Source: Spirochaetia bacterium (GTDB lineage: Bacteria; Spirochaetota; Spirochaetia; Treponematales; Treponemataceae). From it: DNA of 25,790 nt. The position numbers were made by a program, and so were the translations under genes. This document shows positions 7,369 to 15,478 of this stretch, piece after piece. The notes under the pieces were generated by a model. It saw only the letters and a list, made by a program, of their open reading frames with translations, had not been told where the DNA came from and searched no databases. Numbering within the stretch: position 1 is the first letter of the stretch; every line of letters starts with the position of its first letter. The stretch lies in assembly GCA_900769985.1 (NCBI GenBank), contig CAAGIS010000128.1, positions 1 to 25,790 on the forward strand, given 5' to 3'.

Positions 7369-8291
7369 AAGAAATAGAACTTTGCAATATGCAGGCTTTG
7401 TACCGCGACAATTTTCGTGTAAAGGGATTTGCGTTTGGCAGTGGAAAAAAATCTGTCTGCATTGTAGGACCTGTGCGCGGAAATGAATACCAGCAGCAGT
7501 TTATTGCTTCAAGAATCGTGCGCAGATTAAAGGAACTTGAATCAAACGGCGAAATAAATGACGGCTTTGAAATTCTTGTAATTCCAAGCTGCAATCCGTA
7601 TTCGATAAATACAAGAAAAAAATTCTGGTCAATCGACAATACAGATATGAACAGGATTTTCCCTGGCACTGAGTCAGGTTCAACTACGGAACTGATTGCA
7701 AACTGTATTTTCAATGTTACAAAAGATTACGAATATGGAATTCACCTTGCATCATATTATGTGACAGGTTCGTTTTTGCCGCACGTAAAAATTATCCGCA
7801 GTAATCTTGAATATACAGAAATTGCAAAAGATTTTATGATGCCGTACATTTCGATTCGTTCACCAAAACCTTACGAACGCAACACGTTGAATTACAACTG
7901 GCAGTTTGCAGGCGTTAAGGCGTTCAGCATTTATTCTTCGCAGACAGAAGATATCGACAGAAATTCTGCGCACCTTGTGTTGCGTTCTATCTTGCTTTTT
8001 CTGAGAAATAGGGGGATAATAAATACGGAGATTTTAGGCGGTTACGAATCTGAAATTATCGAAGAAGATCAGAGAGTTGTGCCAGTCAGAACACCGCAAG
8101 CGGGTTTTTTTGTTCCTAAAGTAAAAGTAGGCTTTGAAGTCGAAAAAGGAGATTTGCTTGCAGAAATTCATAATCCGTATACTGATGAAGTTACAGCGCA
8201 GATTATTGCACCAGTTGCCGGAGTTGTTTTCTTTATGCATCTGACCCCTTTAACTTATGGCCACAGCACAGTTATCAAGCTAATAATTTAA
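7365..8291 (+). CDS. M14-type aspartoacylase-like paralogue with degenerate zinc site
   Basis: Start and previous stop overlap as ATGA, with GGGAGA just upstream. The 308 residues parallel the preceding protein: GPVRGNEYQQQF (35-46) replaces HGDE, keeping Glu41 but putting Arg38 for the zinc His and Asn for Asp. NPYSINTRKKF follows, then DMNRIFPG (94-101), and GIHLAS (125-130) keeps His127. The late catalytic acidic residue is not found; the equivalent region reads KAFSIYSSQ. The C-terminal barrel (about 235-308) with VPVRTPQAGFFVPKVKVG and GDLLAEIHNPYTDE is well kept. With one zinc ligand and the catalytic acid lost, this is probably a non-catalytic paralogue, perhaps forming a heterodimer with its neighbour. 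It could instead use a different metal mode or substrate. No signal peptide. Confidence 0.75.
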   Translation: MKEIELCNMQALYRDNFRVKGFAFGSGKKSVCIVGPVRGNEYQQQFIASRIVRRLKELESNGEINDGFEILVIPSCNPYSINTRKKFWSIDNTDMNRIFPGTESGSTTELIANCIFNVTKDYEYGIHLASYYVTGSFLPHVKIIRSNLEYTEIAKDFMMPYISIRSPKPYERNTLNYNWQFAGVKAFSIYSSQTEDIDRNSAHLVLRSILLFLRNRGIINTEILGGYESEIIEEDQRVVPVRTPQAGFFVPKVKVGFEVEKGDLLAEIHNPYTDEVTAQIIAPVAGVVFFMHLTPLTYGHSTVIKLII

Positions 8292-8310
8292 TACTTTTTA
8301 AAGGGTCGCT

Positions 8311-9633
8311 ATGAACTATAACATTGAATTTCAAATTGCCAGCATAATCTTTATTACAGTCCTGACAATTGTATTTTATTCTAAAAAAAGATGGGGCTCG
8401 CTTGCAAATCTTATTTTTAGGGCAATTATGATTGTAACGCTAATTGAACTGGCACTTGATATTGCAAGTGTCATTACGATTACGCAGTTTCAGAACGGAA
8501 ACAAGCAGATTGAAAGGCTTAACAATTTTCTGTCCAAGTCATATCTTATTGCAATAGCGGCTTATATTTTTCTGATTGATTCTTATGCAATAGTCAATAC
8601 GATTAAAAAGGGAATCGAAGTCGGTCGGCTGACTTTTAAGTATATACAGTGTTTTATTTTTGCTTTTTTCTTTATCATTGTATGCGTTGTAATTATCTGC
8701 AATCCGCTTTTGTACGGTGGTTCCGGTAAATTTATTTATTCATACGGAATTCCGTCTGATATGATTTATGTTTTTTCTACGGTTTCTGTTGTCTTTTGTG
8801 TAATAACCTTTTTTGCTAATTTGAAAAAAGTAAGCAAAAAGCGCCTTGTTCCAATTGTAACGTTCTGTGTGATGGAAGGAAGTGTTGCAATTATTCAGGC
8901 GTTTAACAAGGAACTTCTGATTGTCGGACTTGGTTCTGCCGTTTCGTGCCTTATCATGTATTTTGCGCTCGAAAATCCTGATATGAATATAATAGAAGAA
9001 CTTAACAGGGCAAACAAACGCGCAAAAGACCTTATTTTAAACGTTCTTCCGCTGTCAATCGCAAAGCGTCTTGAATTTAATTTAAAGCCGTTTTTTGATG
9101 AATACGAAAACGTAACGATAATGTTTCTTGATATCATTGATTTTACAAAGATGACAAACGAAGTCGGCGGAACTTCACTTGTAAGAATCCTCAACGATTT
9201 TTTTGGTGAACTTGATGACCTGCTTGAAAATTTCAGAATCGAAAAAATCAAGACAATCGGCGATGCGTATATGGTCGCTTCCGGCGTTCCTGACAGATAC
9301 GAAAATACTTGTGATGAAACAGTAAAATTTGCGCGTCAGGTTATACGCCGTCTTGAAGATTTTAACAAGCGCAACAACTTGAATATTAATGTCCGCATCG
9401 GTATTAATAACGGCCGTGTCGTTGCCGGTGTAATCGGAAAAACAAAGTTTATTTACGATTTGTGGGGCGAACCTGTAAACCTTGCATGGCGGCTTCAGAC
9501 AAACGGTATCGCAAACAGGATTCATGTTTCTGGCAGGGTAAAAAGCATACTTGACGGTAAATATGATTTTGAAGAACGCGGTTCTCTTGATATGAAAGGC
9601 TTTGGAAGCGTAAAGACATTTCTGCTTAAATAG
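8311..9633 (+). CDS. Membrane-bound class III adenylate cyclase
   Basis: The ATG has AAAGGG about 6 bp upstream and lies 19 bp after the M14 paralogue, so it is likely in the same operon. Of 440 residues, the first ~220 form about six hydrophobic segments (about 6-23, 33-57, 77-95, 112-131, 150-169, 178-220). A linker (225-260) leads to the class III catalytic domain (about 264-440). The metal-binding aspartates are D274 (FLDI) and D318 (TIGDAY). K314 before TIGD and D383 in DLWG are the adenine-selecting pair. N390 and R394 in VNLAWRL are the transition-state residues. All catalytic positions are present, so an active cAMP-forming enzyme is expected, with guanylate specificity less likely. 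The sensor part is purely membrane-embedded; I recognise no named input domain. The cAMP target is not in this window. Confidence 0.9.
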   Translation: MNYNIEFQIASIIFITVLTIVFYSKKRWGSLANLIFRAIMIVTLIELALDIASVITITQFQNGNKQIERLNNFLSKSYLIAIAAYIFLIDSYAIVNTIKKGIEVGRLTFKYIQCFIFAFFFIIVCVVIICNPLLYGGSGKFIYSYGIPSDMIYVFSTVSVVFCVITFFANLKKVSKKRLVPIVTFCVMEGSVAIIQAFNKELLIVGLGSAVSCLIMYFALENPDMNIIEELNRANKRAKDLILNVLPLSIAKRLEFNLKPFFDEYENVTIMFLDIIDFTKMTNEVGGTSLVRILNDFFGELDDLLENFRIEKIKTIGDAYMVASGVPDRYENTCDETVKFARQVIRRLEDFNKRNNLNINVRIGINNGRVVAGVIGKTKFIYDLWGEPVNLAWRLQTNGIANRIHVSGRVKSILDGKYDFEERGSLDMKGFGSVKTFLLK

Positions 9634-9676
9634 CAGATAAAATGAAAATTTATGAGCGCTTTATAAGAATTTATGT

Positions 9677-9682
9677 TATAAT
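9677..9682 (+). promoter_or_regulatory. -10 box (TATAAT) immediately before the hybrid kinase
   Basis: A perfect TATAAT ends nine bases before the ATG at 9692. No convincing -35 hexamer lies 16-18 bp upstream, and there is no Shine-Dalgarno, so the predicted leader is only a few nucleotides. Confidence 0.4.
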
Positions 9683-9691
9683 TAGTATGCA

Positions 9692-12600
9692 ATGTCCAGT
9701 GTTTTTTATAAGTTTTATGATTTTAGCAAAAACAGAGTTTTAAAAAAGACAGTTGCGTGCTGTTTTATTTTTCTTTTGTTCTTTTCAGCCTTTGCCATTG
9801 AAAATTCCGGTAAGCCGAAGAAGATTCTTTTTATAGGCTCGGGCGAAGCAGATTCTTATATGAGTTCTACTCAGATTCAGGGATTAAAAGAAGAACTGGG
9901 TGATGACTTTTTTTTGAGTTATCAGTTCATGGAAATGAACAAAGGGTACGATGACGAAAAATATTCGCATTTTTATGCATGCACAAAAGAATACATCAAA
10001 AACAACGACTTTGACCTTTTTATTACTGCAGATGATGATGCCTGCAATTTTTCTCTTTTATACCGCAAAGAACTTTTTGCTGACAAGCCTGTTGTCTTTT
10101 TAGGCGTTGAAGATGCCGAAATTGCGCGGCAGGCTGCTTTAGACGGTAACATAACAGGCGTAAAAGACGTTTTGTATTTTGATGAAAACGTGCTTCTTGC
10201 AAAAAGACTTTTTCCTGATGTAAAAAGGATTTATCTGATTACAGACAATACTTATCTTGGCAAAATGGGTTCAAGCGTTTTTTACGATTTGCCGATGCGC
10301 TTTAAAGGAATTGAATTTACAGAAATTAACACATCTGCAATAAAACTTGAACAGTTTGAAAATCAGCTTGAAAATTTAACGTCTGGAGATGTCGTTTTTT
10401 ATCTGTCTTCAAAAGATACTCAGGACGGAATTATTTATGACAAATCTCAGGAGATTCTGCAGTCGTGTCTGAAAAAAACAATCCCGGTTTTTAACTGTAC
10501 TTATACAGGAACTCCGCGCAAAAATTTTTCAAGTTTTATAGGCGGTTATTACAGTTCATATCTTGATATGGGGCTGATTGCCGGCAAAATGGTAAAGGAA
10601 ATATGCAATGGCATTGACATCAGGTATTTGAGCATTACTTCTGACTGTCCTGCGCATTATTACTTTGACTTTGACATAATGAAGAAATTTGACTTGCGCA
10701 AAAATCAGCTTCCGAATGATACGATTTACTTTAATGATGCAGACAGTCTTTCAAAGGCAAAGAAAGTATGGTTTTTGTTTATTGCGCTGCTTATTTCTGT
10801 AATTATAATCGGGCTTGCGTTTAATTCAGTTGAATTAAAAAACAAACAGCACCTTTTTGATTTATTGCAGGAAAACCGCCGCATGCTTCATGCCGTTATG
10901 GACCAAAGCGAAACTCTTTATTGGGAATGTGATTTTTCCAAAGACACAACTCAGAAGCCAGAACTGATTCAGGAAAAAAATCAGGATGATGAAGTCGAAG
11001 AACTTGAAAGCGTGCCTGATGATACTCCTCTCGGACGTGTTGATGATGTTGAGCCTGTAGAACTTGTTGAACTTGAAAATGACGTTGAATATTTTAATAA
11101 AAATGAATTTAATCTCAGGACAGAAGACGTTGTTTTAGGATGGATTTATTCCGGCGTAATTCAGAGGGAATACCGCGAGCAGTTCCATCAGATGCTTTCT
11201 GATTTTAGGAACGGCAAGACTAAAAAATCAATTGAAATTGATATTCCGATTGGTATACGCGACATTCAGAATAACATTCAGACTGAACGCTGGAAGCACA
11301 TCGTTTACAGGGCGATAAAAACCGAAGGCGATAAAGTAATCCGTGCAATTTGTTCTGCGACAGATGTTACGAGTCAGAAACGTGCCGAGCGCGAATATGA
11401 AGGCATAATGAAATACCAGAGTTTTGTTCAGCAGAGTTATCCGGCATATACGCGTATCAACCTGACAAAAAATGCCGTCCTTGAACGTTTTATAAATGTT
11501 CTCGATATAGGTAAATACATAAAAGGAAATACTGCCCTCAGCGAACTTGAATTTATCCGCGAGATTATAACAACCAGAAATCAGAACAGAAGTTTTGCTT
11601 CTACGCTCGACAGAGAGGAGCTGATTATTGCATTTAAAAATGGTGCACGACAGCGTGAATGTGACTTCTGCTATAAGTTCAGTAATAATGCACTGCACTG
11701 GTTTAATCTGTGCATTGAACTCGCAAGTAATCCGTCTACAGGTGACATTGAAGCATACTGCTATTTAAAAGACATTACAAGCCAGAAAATTTCTGCTATT
11801 ACAAAAGACTCTGTCCTTAACGAAGATGTTGAATATATTTTCTGGCTGAACAAAAATACAAAGGAATGTCAGTTTATCAACAAATCAGAGTCTGCTTCCT
11901 GGATTCCTGAGTCTGACACTATTGAATATGATAATTTTATTTCGATTTTGTTAAAGAAAAAAATTCCTGCGAGTGACAAAGAAAAAATCAAAGATGATTT
12001 TAATATGGAAAAAATCGAAGAGCAGCTTTTGACTACTTCTGAAGTGCGTTTTACATACCACACGCGCAAAGAAGACGGCTCAATCGAAATCAAGCAGGAA
12101 AAAGTTTACTATCTTGAAAAAGAAGCAAACATTTTAATTTATGTCTGCACTGATATAACCGCAATTACAATGATGGAAAATCAGCAGAACGAAAAACTTG
12201 CGCTTGCAATCAAGCAGGCAGAAAAAGCAAATGCTTCAAAGAGCGACTTCCTGTCAAGAATGAGCCATGACTTGAGAACGCCTATGAATGGTATTATGGG
12301 AATTGCCGAACTTGCAAGTAAGGAACTTGACGATCCTGAAGCGCTTGAACGGGACATTCAGAAAATACGTTCTTCAAGTTCGTATATGCTCGGACTTTTA
12401 AATGACATTCTTGATATGTCAAAAATCGAAAGCGGAAAACTTGAAATTCACCAGACAAAAGCTTCTGCAGGAAACTGTCTTGAAAATATCATTACGCTTG
12501 CCCACGTAATGTGTGATAAAAAGAACATTACGTTTTACTGCAATAAAAATCCTGACAAATATCGCGATTATATTATCAATGTCGATGTTCTTCATATTCA

Positions 12601-13411
12601 GCAGGTTGCAATGAATTTGATTTCCAATGCTTCAAAATTTACTCCACCAGGCGGCAGGATTGAGTTCCTTTTGGATGCTACTCCTGCTGCAAAAGACAGA
12701 ATTCATCTTGTTGCTGTCGTACGCGATACTGGTGTAGGAATGACAAGCGAGTTTCAGAAAATTATGTACGAAGCGTTTACTCAGGACAGTAATTCCGTAA
12801 ATAAAGTCGGAACAGGACTTGGTCTTACGATTGTTCATAGTCTCATAGATTTGATGGGCGGAACGATTGACTGTGTAAGTGCTCCGGGTGAAGGAACTGA
12901 GTTTACAATTAATATCGATATTGAAAAGCCAGAAATTCTTGAAGACGAAGAATTCCATTTTTCAAATGATACTGACCTTGATATTTCTGTAGAAAGCTCT
13001 GACAAGGCGGTACAGGAAGTTTCTGTCAAAGGCAAACGTGCTTTACTTGTTGAAGATGACGAACTTAACCAGGAAATTGCATCGCGTCTTTTGATGAATG
13101 AAGGAATGAAAGTTGAAATTGCCGGTAACGGACTTGAGGCGTTAAATATGTTCAGCGAGAGCGAGCCGAATTACTACGACATTGTCCTGATGGATATTAT
13201 GATGCCTGTAATGGATGGTTTTCAGTCGACGCATTTGCTGCGCACTCTTGACAGAGAAGATGCAAAAAAAGTGCCTATTATTGCAATGAGTGCAAATGCG
13301 TTTACCGAAGATATTGAGCGCTGTATTGAAGCCGGAATGAATGCGCATATTGCAAAACCGATTGAAACTGAAAAAATGTTCAAGACTATAAAAGAAAACT
13401 TAAAAAAATAG
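9692..13411 (+). CDS. Hybrid sensor histidine kinase with periplasmic ABC-substrate-binding-like sensor
   Basis: The 1239 residues begin with a signal/anchor (1-36, hydrophobic core about 21-35). A periplasmic domain (about 43-345) follows, starting KKILFIGSGEAD, resembling the ABC_sub_bind (type-1 periplasmic) fold used as a sensor in other kinases. A membrane helix spans 358-378. Three PAS-like regions end at ATDVTSQK (556-563), LKDITSQK (692-699) and CTDITAIT (819-826). The kinase core has FLSRMSHDLRTPMNG with phospho-acceptor H859, N-box N975, DTGVGM (1012-1017) and GTGLGL (1040-1045). A receiver domain (about 1114-1237) has the acidic pocket E1121-D1123, phospho-acceptor D1168, S1200 and K1222. 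All key residues are present, so autokinase plus phosphorelay to the receiver is expected. No histidine phosphotransfer protein or separate regulator is adjacent. An acidic insert (about 423-466) sits in the first PAS region. The ligand is unknown. Confidence 0.92.
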   Translation: MSSVFYKFYDFSKNRVLKKTVACCFIFLLFFSAFAIENSGKPKKILFIGSGEADSYMSSTQIQGLKEELGDDFFLSYQFMEMNKGYDDEKYSHFYACTKEYIKNNDFDLFITADDDACNFSLLYRKELFADKPVVFLGVEDAEIARQAALDGNITGVKDVLYFDENVLLAKRLFPDVKRIYLITDNTYLGKMGSSVFYDLPMRFKGIEFTEINTSAIKLEQFENQLENLTSGDVVFYLSSKDTQDGIIYDKSQEILQSCLKKTIPVFNCTYTGTPRKNFSSFIGGYYSSYLDMGLIAGKMVKEICNGIDIRYLSITSDCPAHYYFDFDIMKKFDLRKNQLPNDTIYFNDADSLSKAKKVWFLFIALLISVIIIGLAFNSVELKNKQHLFDLLQENRRMLHAVMDQSETLYWECDFSKDTTQKPELIQEKNQDDEVEELESVPDDTPLGRVDDVEPVELVELENDVEYFNKNEFNLRTEDVVLGWIYSGVIQREYREQFHQMLSDFRNGKTKKSIEIDIPIGIRDIQNNIQTERWKHIVYRAIKTEGDKVIRAICSATDVTSQKRAEREYEGIMKYQSFVQQSYPAYTRINLTKNAVLERFINVLDIGKYIKGNTALSELEFIREIITTRNQNRSFASTLDREELIIAFKNGARQRECDFCYKFSNNALHWFNLCIELASNPSTGDIEAYCYLKDITSQKISAITKDSVLNEDVEYIFWLNKNTKECQFINKSESASWIPESDTIEYDNFISILLKKKIPASDKEKIKDDFNMEKIEEQLLTTSEVRFTYHTRKEDGSIEIKQEKVYYLEKEANILIYVCTDITAITMMENQQNEKLALAIKQAEKANASKSDFLSRMSHDLRTPMNGIMGIAELASKELDDPEALERDIQKIRSSSSYMLGLLNDILDMSKIESGKLEIHQTKASAGNCLENIITLAHVMCDKKNITFYCNKNPDKYRDYIINVDVLHIQQVAMNLISNASKFTPPGGRIEFLLDATPAAKDRIHLVAVVRDTGVGMTSEFQKIMYEAFTQDSNSVNKVGTGLGLTIVHSLIDLMGGTIDCVSAPGEGTEFTINIDIEKPEILEDEEFHFSNDTDLDISVESSDKAVQEVSVKGKRALLVEDDELNQEIASRLLMNEGMKVEIAGNGLEALNMFSESEPNYYDIVLMDIMMPVMDGFQSTHLLRTLDREDAKKVPIIAMSANAFTEDIERCIEAGMNAHIAKPIETEKMFKTIKENLKK

Positions 13412-13473
13412 TGCAAAGTGAGCAAACACTGGTGACGGCAAATAAAAATACGTATTGAAAAACATAGCTGTTT

Positions 13474-13479
13474 TATGAT
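13474..13479 (+). promoter_or_regulatory. Possible -10 (TATGAT) inside an inverted repeat before the barrel gene
   Basis: TATGAT ends 12 bases before the ATG at 13492. A TTGAAA at 13455-13460 is present but the 13-bp spacer is too short for a standard promoter. The box lies in the loop of an inverted repeat, CATAGCT (13463-13469) and AGCTATG (13488-13494), whose right arm contains the start codon. No Shine-Dalgarno is seen. Confidence 0.3.
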
Positions 13480-13491
13480 AAAAAAATAGCT

Positions 13492-13977
13492 ATGAAAAAA
13501 TTGTTTATATTTATTGCGTTATTAAATGTGTCGTTTGGAATTTTTGCATTTGAATTTAAACCGTTTTATACAGGCGTTAGATTAGAAGCAAATCAAAACA
13601 GTTATAAACGAGTTGCTGCCGGAGCCGGGTTGGAATCGTTTTATTCTTTTTCTGACTATTTTATTTTGGGAACAACAATACTATGCAGCACTGATTTTTC
13701 AAGGTTCACTACGCTGGAAATATTGTTGAATCCTGCATACCTTTTTCAGTTTACTTTTATGAAGGACAGGGCAAGGCTTTCTGTCGGAGCTGCCTGTGGT
13801 TATGAGCAGATTCATTATGACAAAAACGTCCTGCACATATTTTCAATTGGTGCTGAGGTGCGTATGTTTGTACGGCTCGGCAATTTGAAAAAATCAAAAT
13901 TGTGCCTTGTCCCGGTTATAAGAGCCGGCTATCCGTATATATGGAGCGCTGGCCTCTCGATTGGGGCTAAGTTTTAG
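13492..13977 (+). CDS. Small outer-membrane beta-barrel-like protein
   Basis: A 161-residue protein with a clear signal peptide (MKK then a hydrophobic core; likely cleavage after A19 in GIFA-F). The mature part alternates polar and hydrophobic residues with strand-like pieces such as YTGVRLEA, AAGAGLESFYSF, ARLSVGAACGY, IFSIGAEVRMFV and WSAGLSIGAKF. It ends in Phe, the usual C-terminal signal for barrel insertion in diderms. I recognise no named family; an eight-stranded barrel of unknown function is the best guess. There is no Shine-Dalgarno; the ATG forms part of an inverted repeat. Its stop overlaps the stop of the convergent metallo-hydrolase by 4 bp. Confidence 0.65.
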   Translation: MKKLFIFIALLNVSFGIFAFEFKPFYTGVRLEANQNSYKRVAAGAGLESFYSFSDYFILGTTILCSTDFSRFTTLEILLNPAYLFQFTFMKDRARLSVGAACGYEQIHYDKNVLHIFSIGAEVRMFVRLGNLKKSKLCLVPVIRAGYPYIWSAGLSIGAKF

Positions 13978-15389
13978 TCAAGCTGATATGACTCGCCGTA
14001 TTTTACGATTGTCGTATTTTTAAAGCCGTTTTCGCCCAGATAATTTATTAAATAATCCTGGGCATCTTTTTCGCCGTGAACGAGAAAAATCTGTTTTAAG
14101 TTGCTTGTGTCAATTGCTTTTAACCATTCTAGTGTTTCTTCGTAATCGGCATGTGCACTAAAAGCATTCAGCCTTTCGACGGTGGCATTTACTTTATACC
14201 AGTTGTCCATAATGTGAACTTCTTTTTCGCCGTCAAGGATTTTTCGTCCGAGTGTGTTTTCTGCCATATAGCCGACAATCAGGATTGTGTTGCGTTCGTC
14301 CTGTATGTTGTTTGCAAGATGATGGAGAACGCGGCCGGCTTCGCACATTCCATCGGCGCTGATGATAATCATCGGTCCTTCTTTCTGGTTCAACAGTTTT
14401 GATTCTTCAACACTTGTCGTAAAGCTCAAATCACCAAAACCAAACGGATTTTTATGATGCTTTAAAAATGCTTCCGTAACGTCTGCATCGTAACACTCAG
14501 GGTGAACTCTAAAAATACTCGTTGCATTTGCAGCCATAGGCGAGTCAACGTAAATCGGAATTGACGGAATTTTTTTCTGGTCAACGAGCAGGTGAAGAAA
14601 ATAAATTATTTCCTGCGTGCGTTCAATTGCGAAAGACGGAATGATTATCTTTCCGCGTCTGTCGATTGCCTTTCTGATTATTTTTATCAGTTCATTCTGT
14701 GCAAAATCAATTGGTTCGTGCTTTCTGTTGCCGTACGTGCTTTCAAGGACGATGTAGTCTGGGGCTGCAAAAGACACTGCAGGGTCTCTTACAATTGGCT
14801 TGCATTTTCGACCTAAATCACCGGTAAACAAAATGCGCGTATCTTTTTTGCCAGATTGCTTTATGTTGATGTCCGCAAAAGACGAGCCTAAAATATGACC
14901 TGCATCGTGGAACTCAAGGCTTGCCTCAGGTCCTATGTAAAGCGGACGATTGTACGAAAGCGTGACAATCTGATTTGCAGCCTTTACGCAGTCGCTTTCA
15001 TCAAAAATCGGCGTCCAGTCAAATTTATTGCCTTTTTTCTTTGCCTGTTTTCGTAAATATTCAGCATCGCGTGCCTGAATACGTGCGCTGTCCATCAAGA
15101 CAAGGTTTGTCAAATCGCGCGTTGCAGGAGTTGAATAAATATTTCCTTTGAAACCTTTTTTTACTAGAACTGGCAAAAGTCCGCAATGGTCGTAGTGACC
15201 GTGCGTTAAAACTACAGCTTCAAGTTTGTCGGCAGGAAAATCAAATCCCCTGTTTTTTTCATCAGATTCTCTTCGTTTTCCCTGAAAAGCGCCGCAGTCA
15301 ACCATGTAACTATGGCCGTCAACTTCGATAATGTGTTTTGAACCGGTTACTTCCTGAGCAGCACCAAGTGAATATAATGTAATCGCCAT
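13974..15389 (-). CDS. Beta-CASP metallo-beta-lactamase-fold RNA-processing-type hydrolase
   Basis: I place the start at the ATG at 15389 (471 residues; MAITLYSLGAAQ), because GGAGA lies at 15395-15399, five bases upstream. An in-frame TTG at 15401 would overlap that site. The metallo-beta-lactamase motif THGHYDH is at 62-68, followed by DAGHILGSS and FTGDLGRK. The beta-CASP part includes YVDSPMA, ISADGMCEAGR (motif B region), ENTLGRKILDG, FSAHADYEE and LVHGEKDA. This is the plan of bacterial YSH1/CPSF73-like proteins with an RNA-specificity (RMMBL) C-terminus, cytoplasmic zinc nucleases or related hydrolases acting on RNA. All metal-binding motifs look intact. It differs from RNase J, which is longer and has a separate C-terminal domain. 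The substrate in bacteria is mostly uncharacterised. Confidence 0.9.
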   Translation of the reverse strand: MAITLYSLGAAQEVTGSKHIIEVDGHSYMVDCGAFQGKRRESDEKNRGFDFPADKLEAVVLTHGHYDHCGLLPVLVKKGFKGNIYSTPATRDLTNLVLMDSARIQARDAEYLRKQAKKKGNKFDWTPIFDESDCVKAANQIVTLSYNRPLYIGPEASLEFHDAGHILGSSFADINIKQSGKKDTRILFTGDLGRKCKPIVRDPAVSFAAPDYIVLESTYGNRKHEPIDFAQNELIKIIRKAIDRRGKIIIPSFAIERTQEIIYFLHLLVDQKKIPSIPIYVDSPMAANATSIFRVHPECYDADVTEAFLKHHKNPFGFGDLSFTTSVEESKLLNQKEGPMIIISADGMCEAGRVLHHLANNIQDERNTILIVGYMAENTLGRKILDGEKEVHIMDNWYKVNATVERLNAFSAHADYEETLEWLKAIDTSNLKQIFLVHGEKDAQDYLINYLGENGFKNTTIVKYGESYQLD

Positions 15390-15421
15390 ATTATTCTCCA
15401 ATTTTTAATTGCGTTTTGTAT

Positions 15422-15450
15422 ATTATAACGCTGAATTTTTGATTTATCAA
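15422..15450 (-). promoter_or_regulatory. Promoter for the beta-CASP hydrolase
   Basis: On the minus strand TTGATA (15450-15445), a 17-bp spacer and a perfect TATAAT (15427-15422). A leader of about 25 nt would contain the GGAGA at 15399-15395. The -35 hexamer overlaps the opposite-strand -35 of the cardiolipin synthase gene. Confidence 0.65.
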
Positions 15451-15471
15451 TTTTTTATTTTGTGGTAGTAT
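15444..15471 (+). promoter_or_regulatory. Extended -10 promoter for cardiolipin synthase
   Basis: TTATCA (15444-15449), 16 bp, then TGG-TAGTAT, an extended -10 (15463-15471). Seven bases separate it from the ATG at 15479 and no Shine-Dalgarno lies between, so the transcript would start at or next to the start codon. Confidence 0.45.
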
Positions 15472-15478
15472 ACCAGTT

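Noticed and set aside
13974..15389. RNase J assignment for the beta-CASP protein
   Set aside because: It is about 80 residues shorter than RNase J, and its motifs (ADGMCEAGR, FSAHADYEE) match the YSH1/CPSF73-like branch better.
15390..15401. TTG start for the beta-CASP hydrolase
   Set aside because: The TTG overlaps the GGAGA ribosome site that serves the ATG at 15389, and family members start near MxITxLGAAxxVTG.
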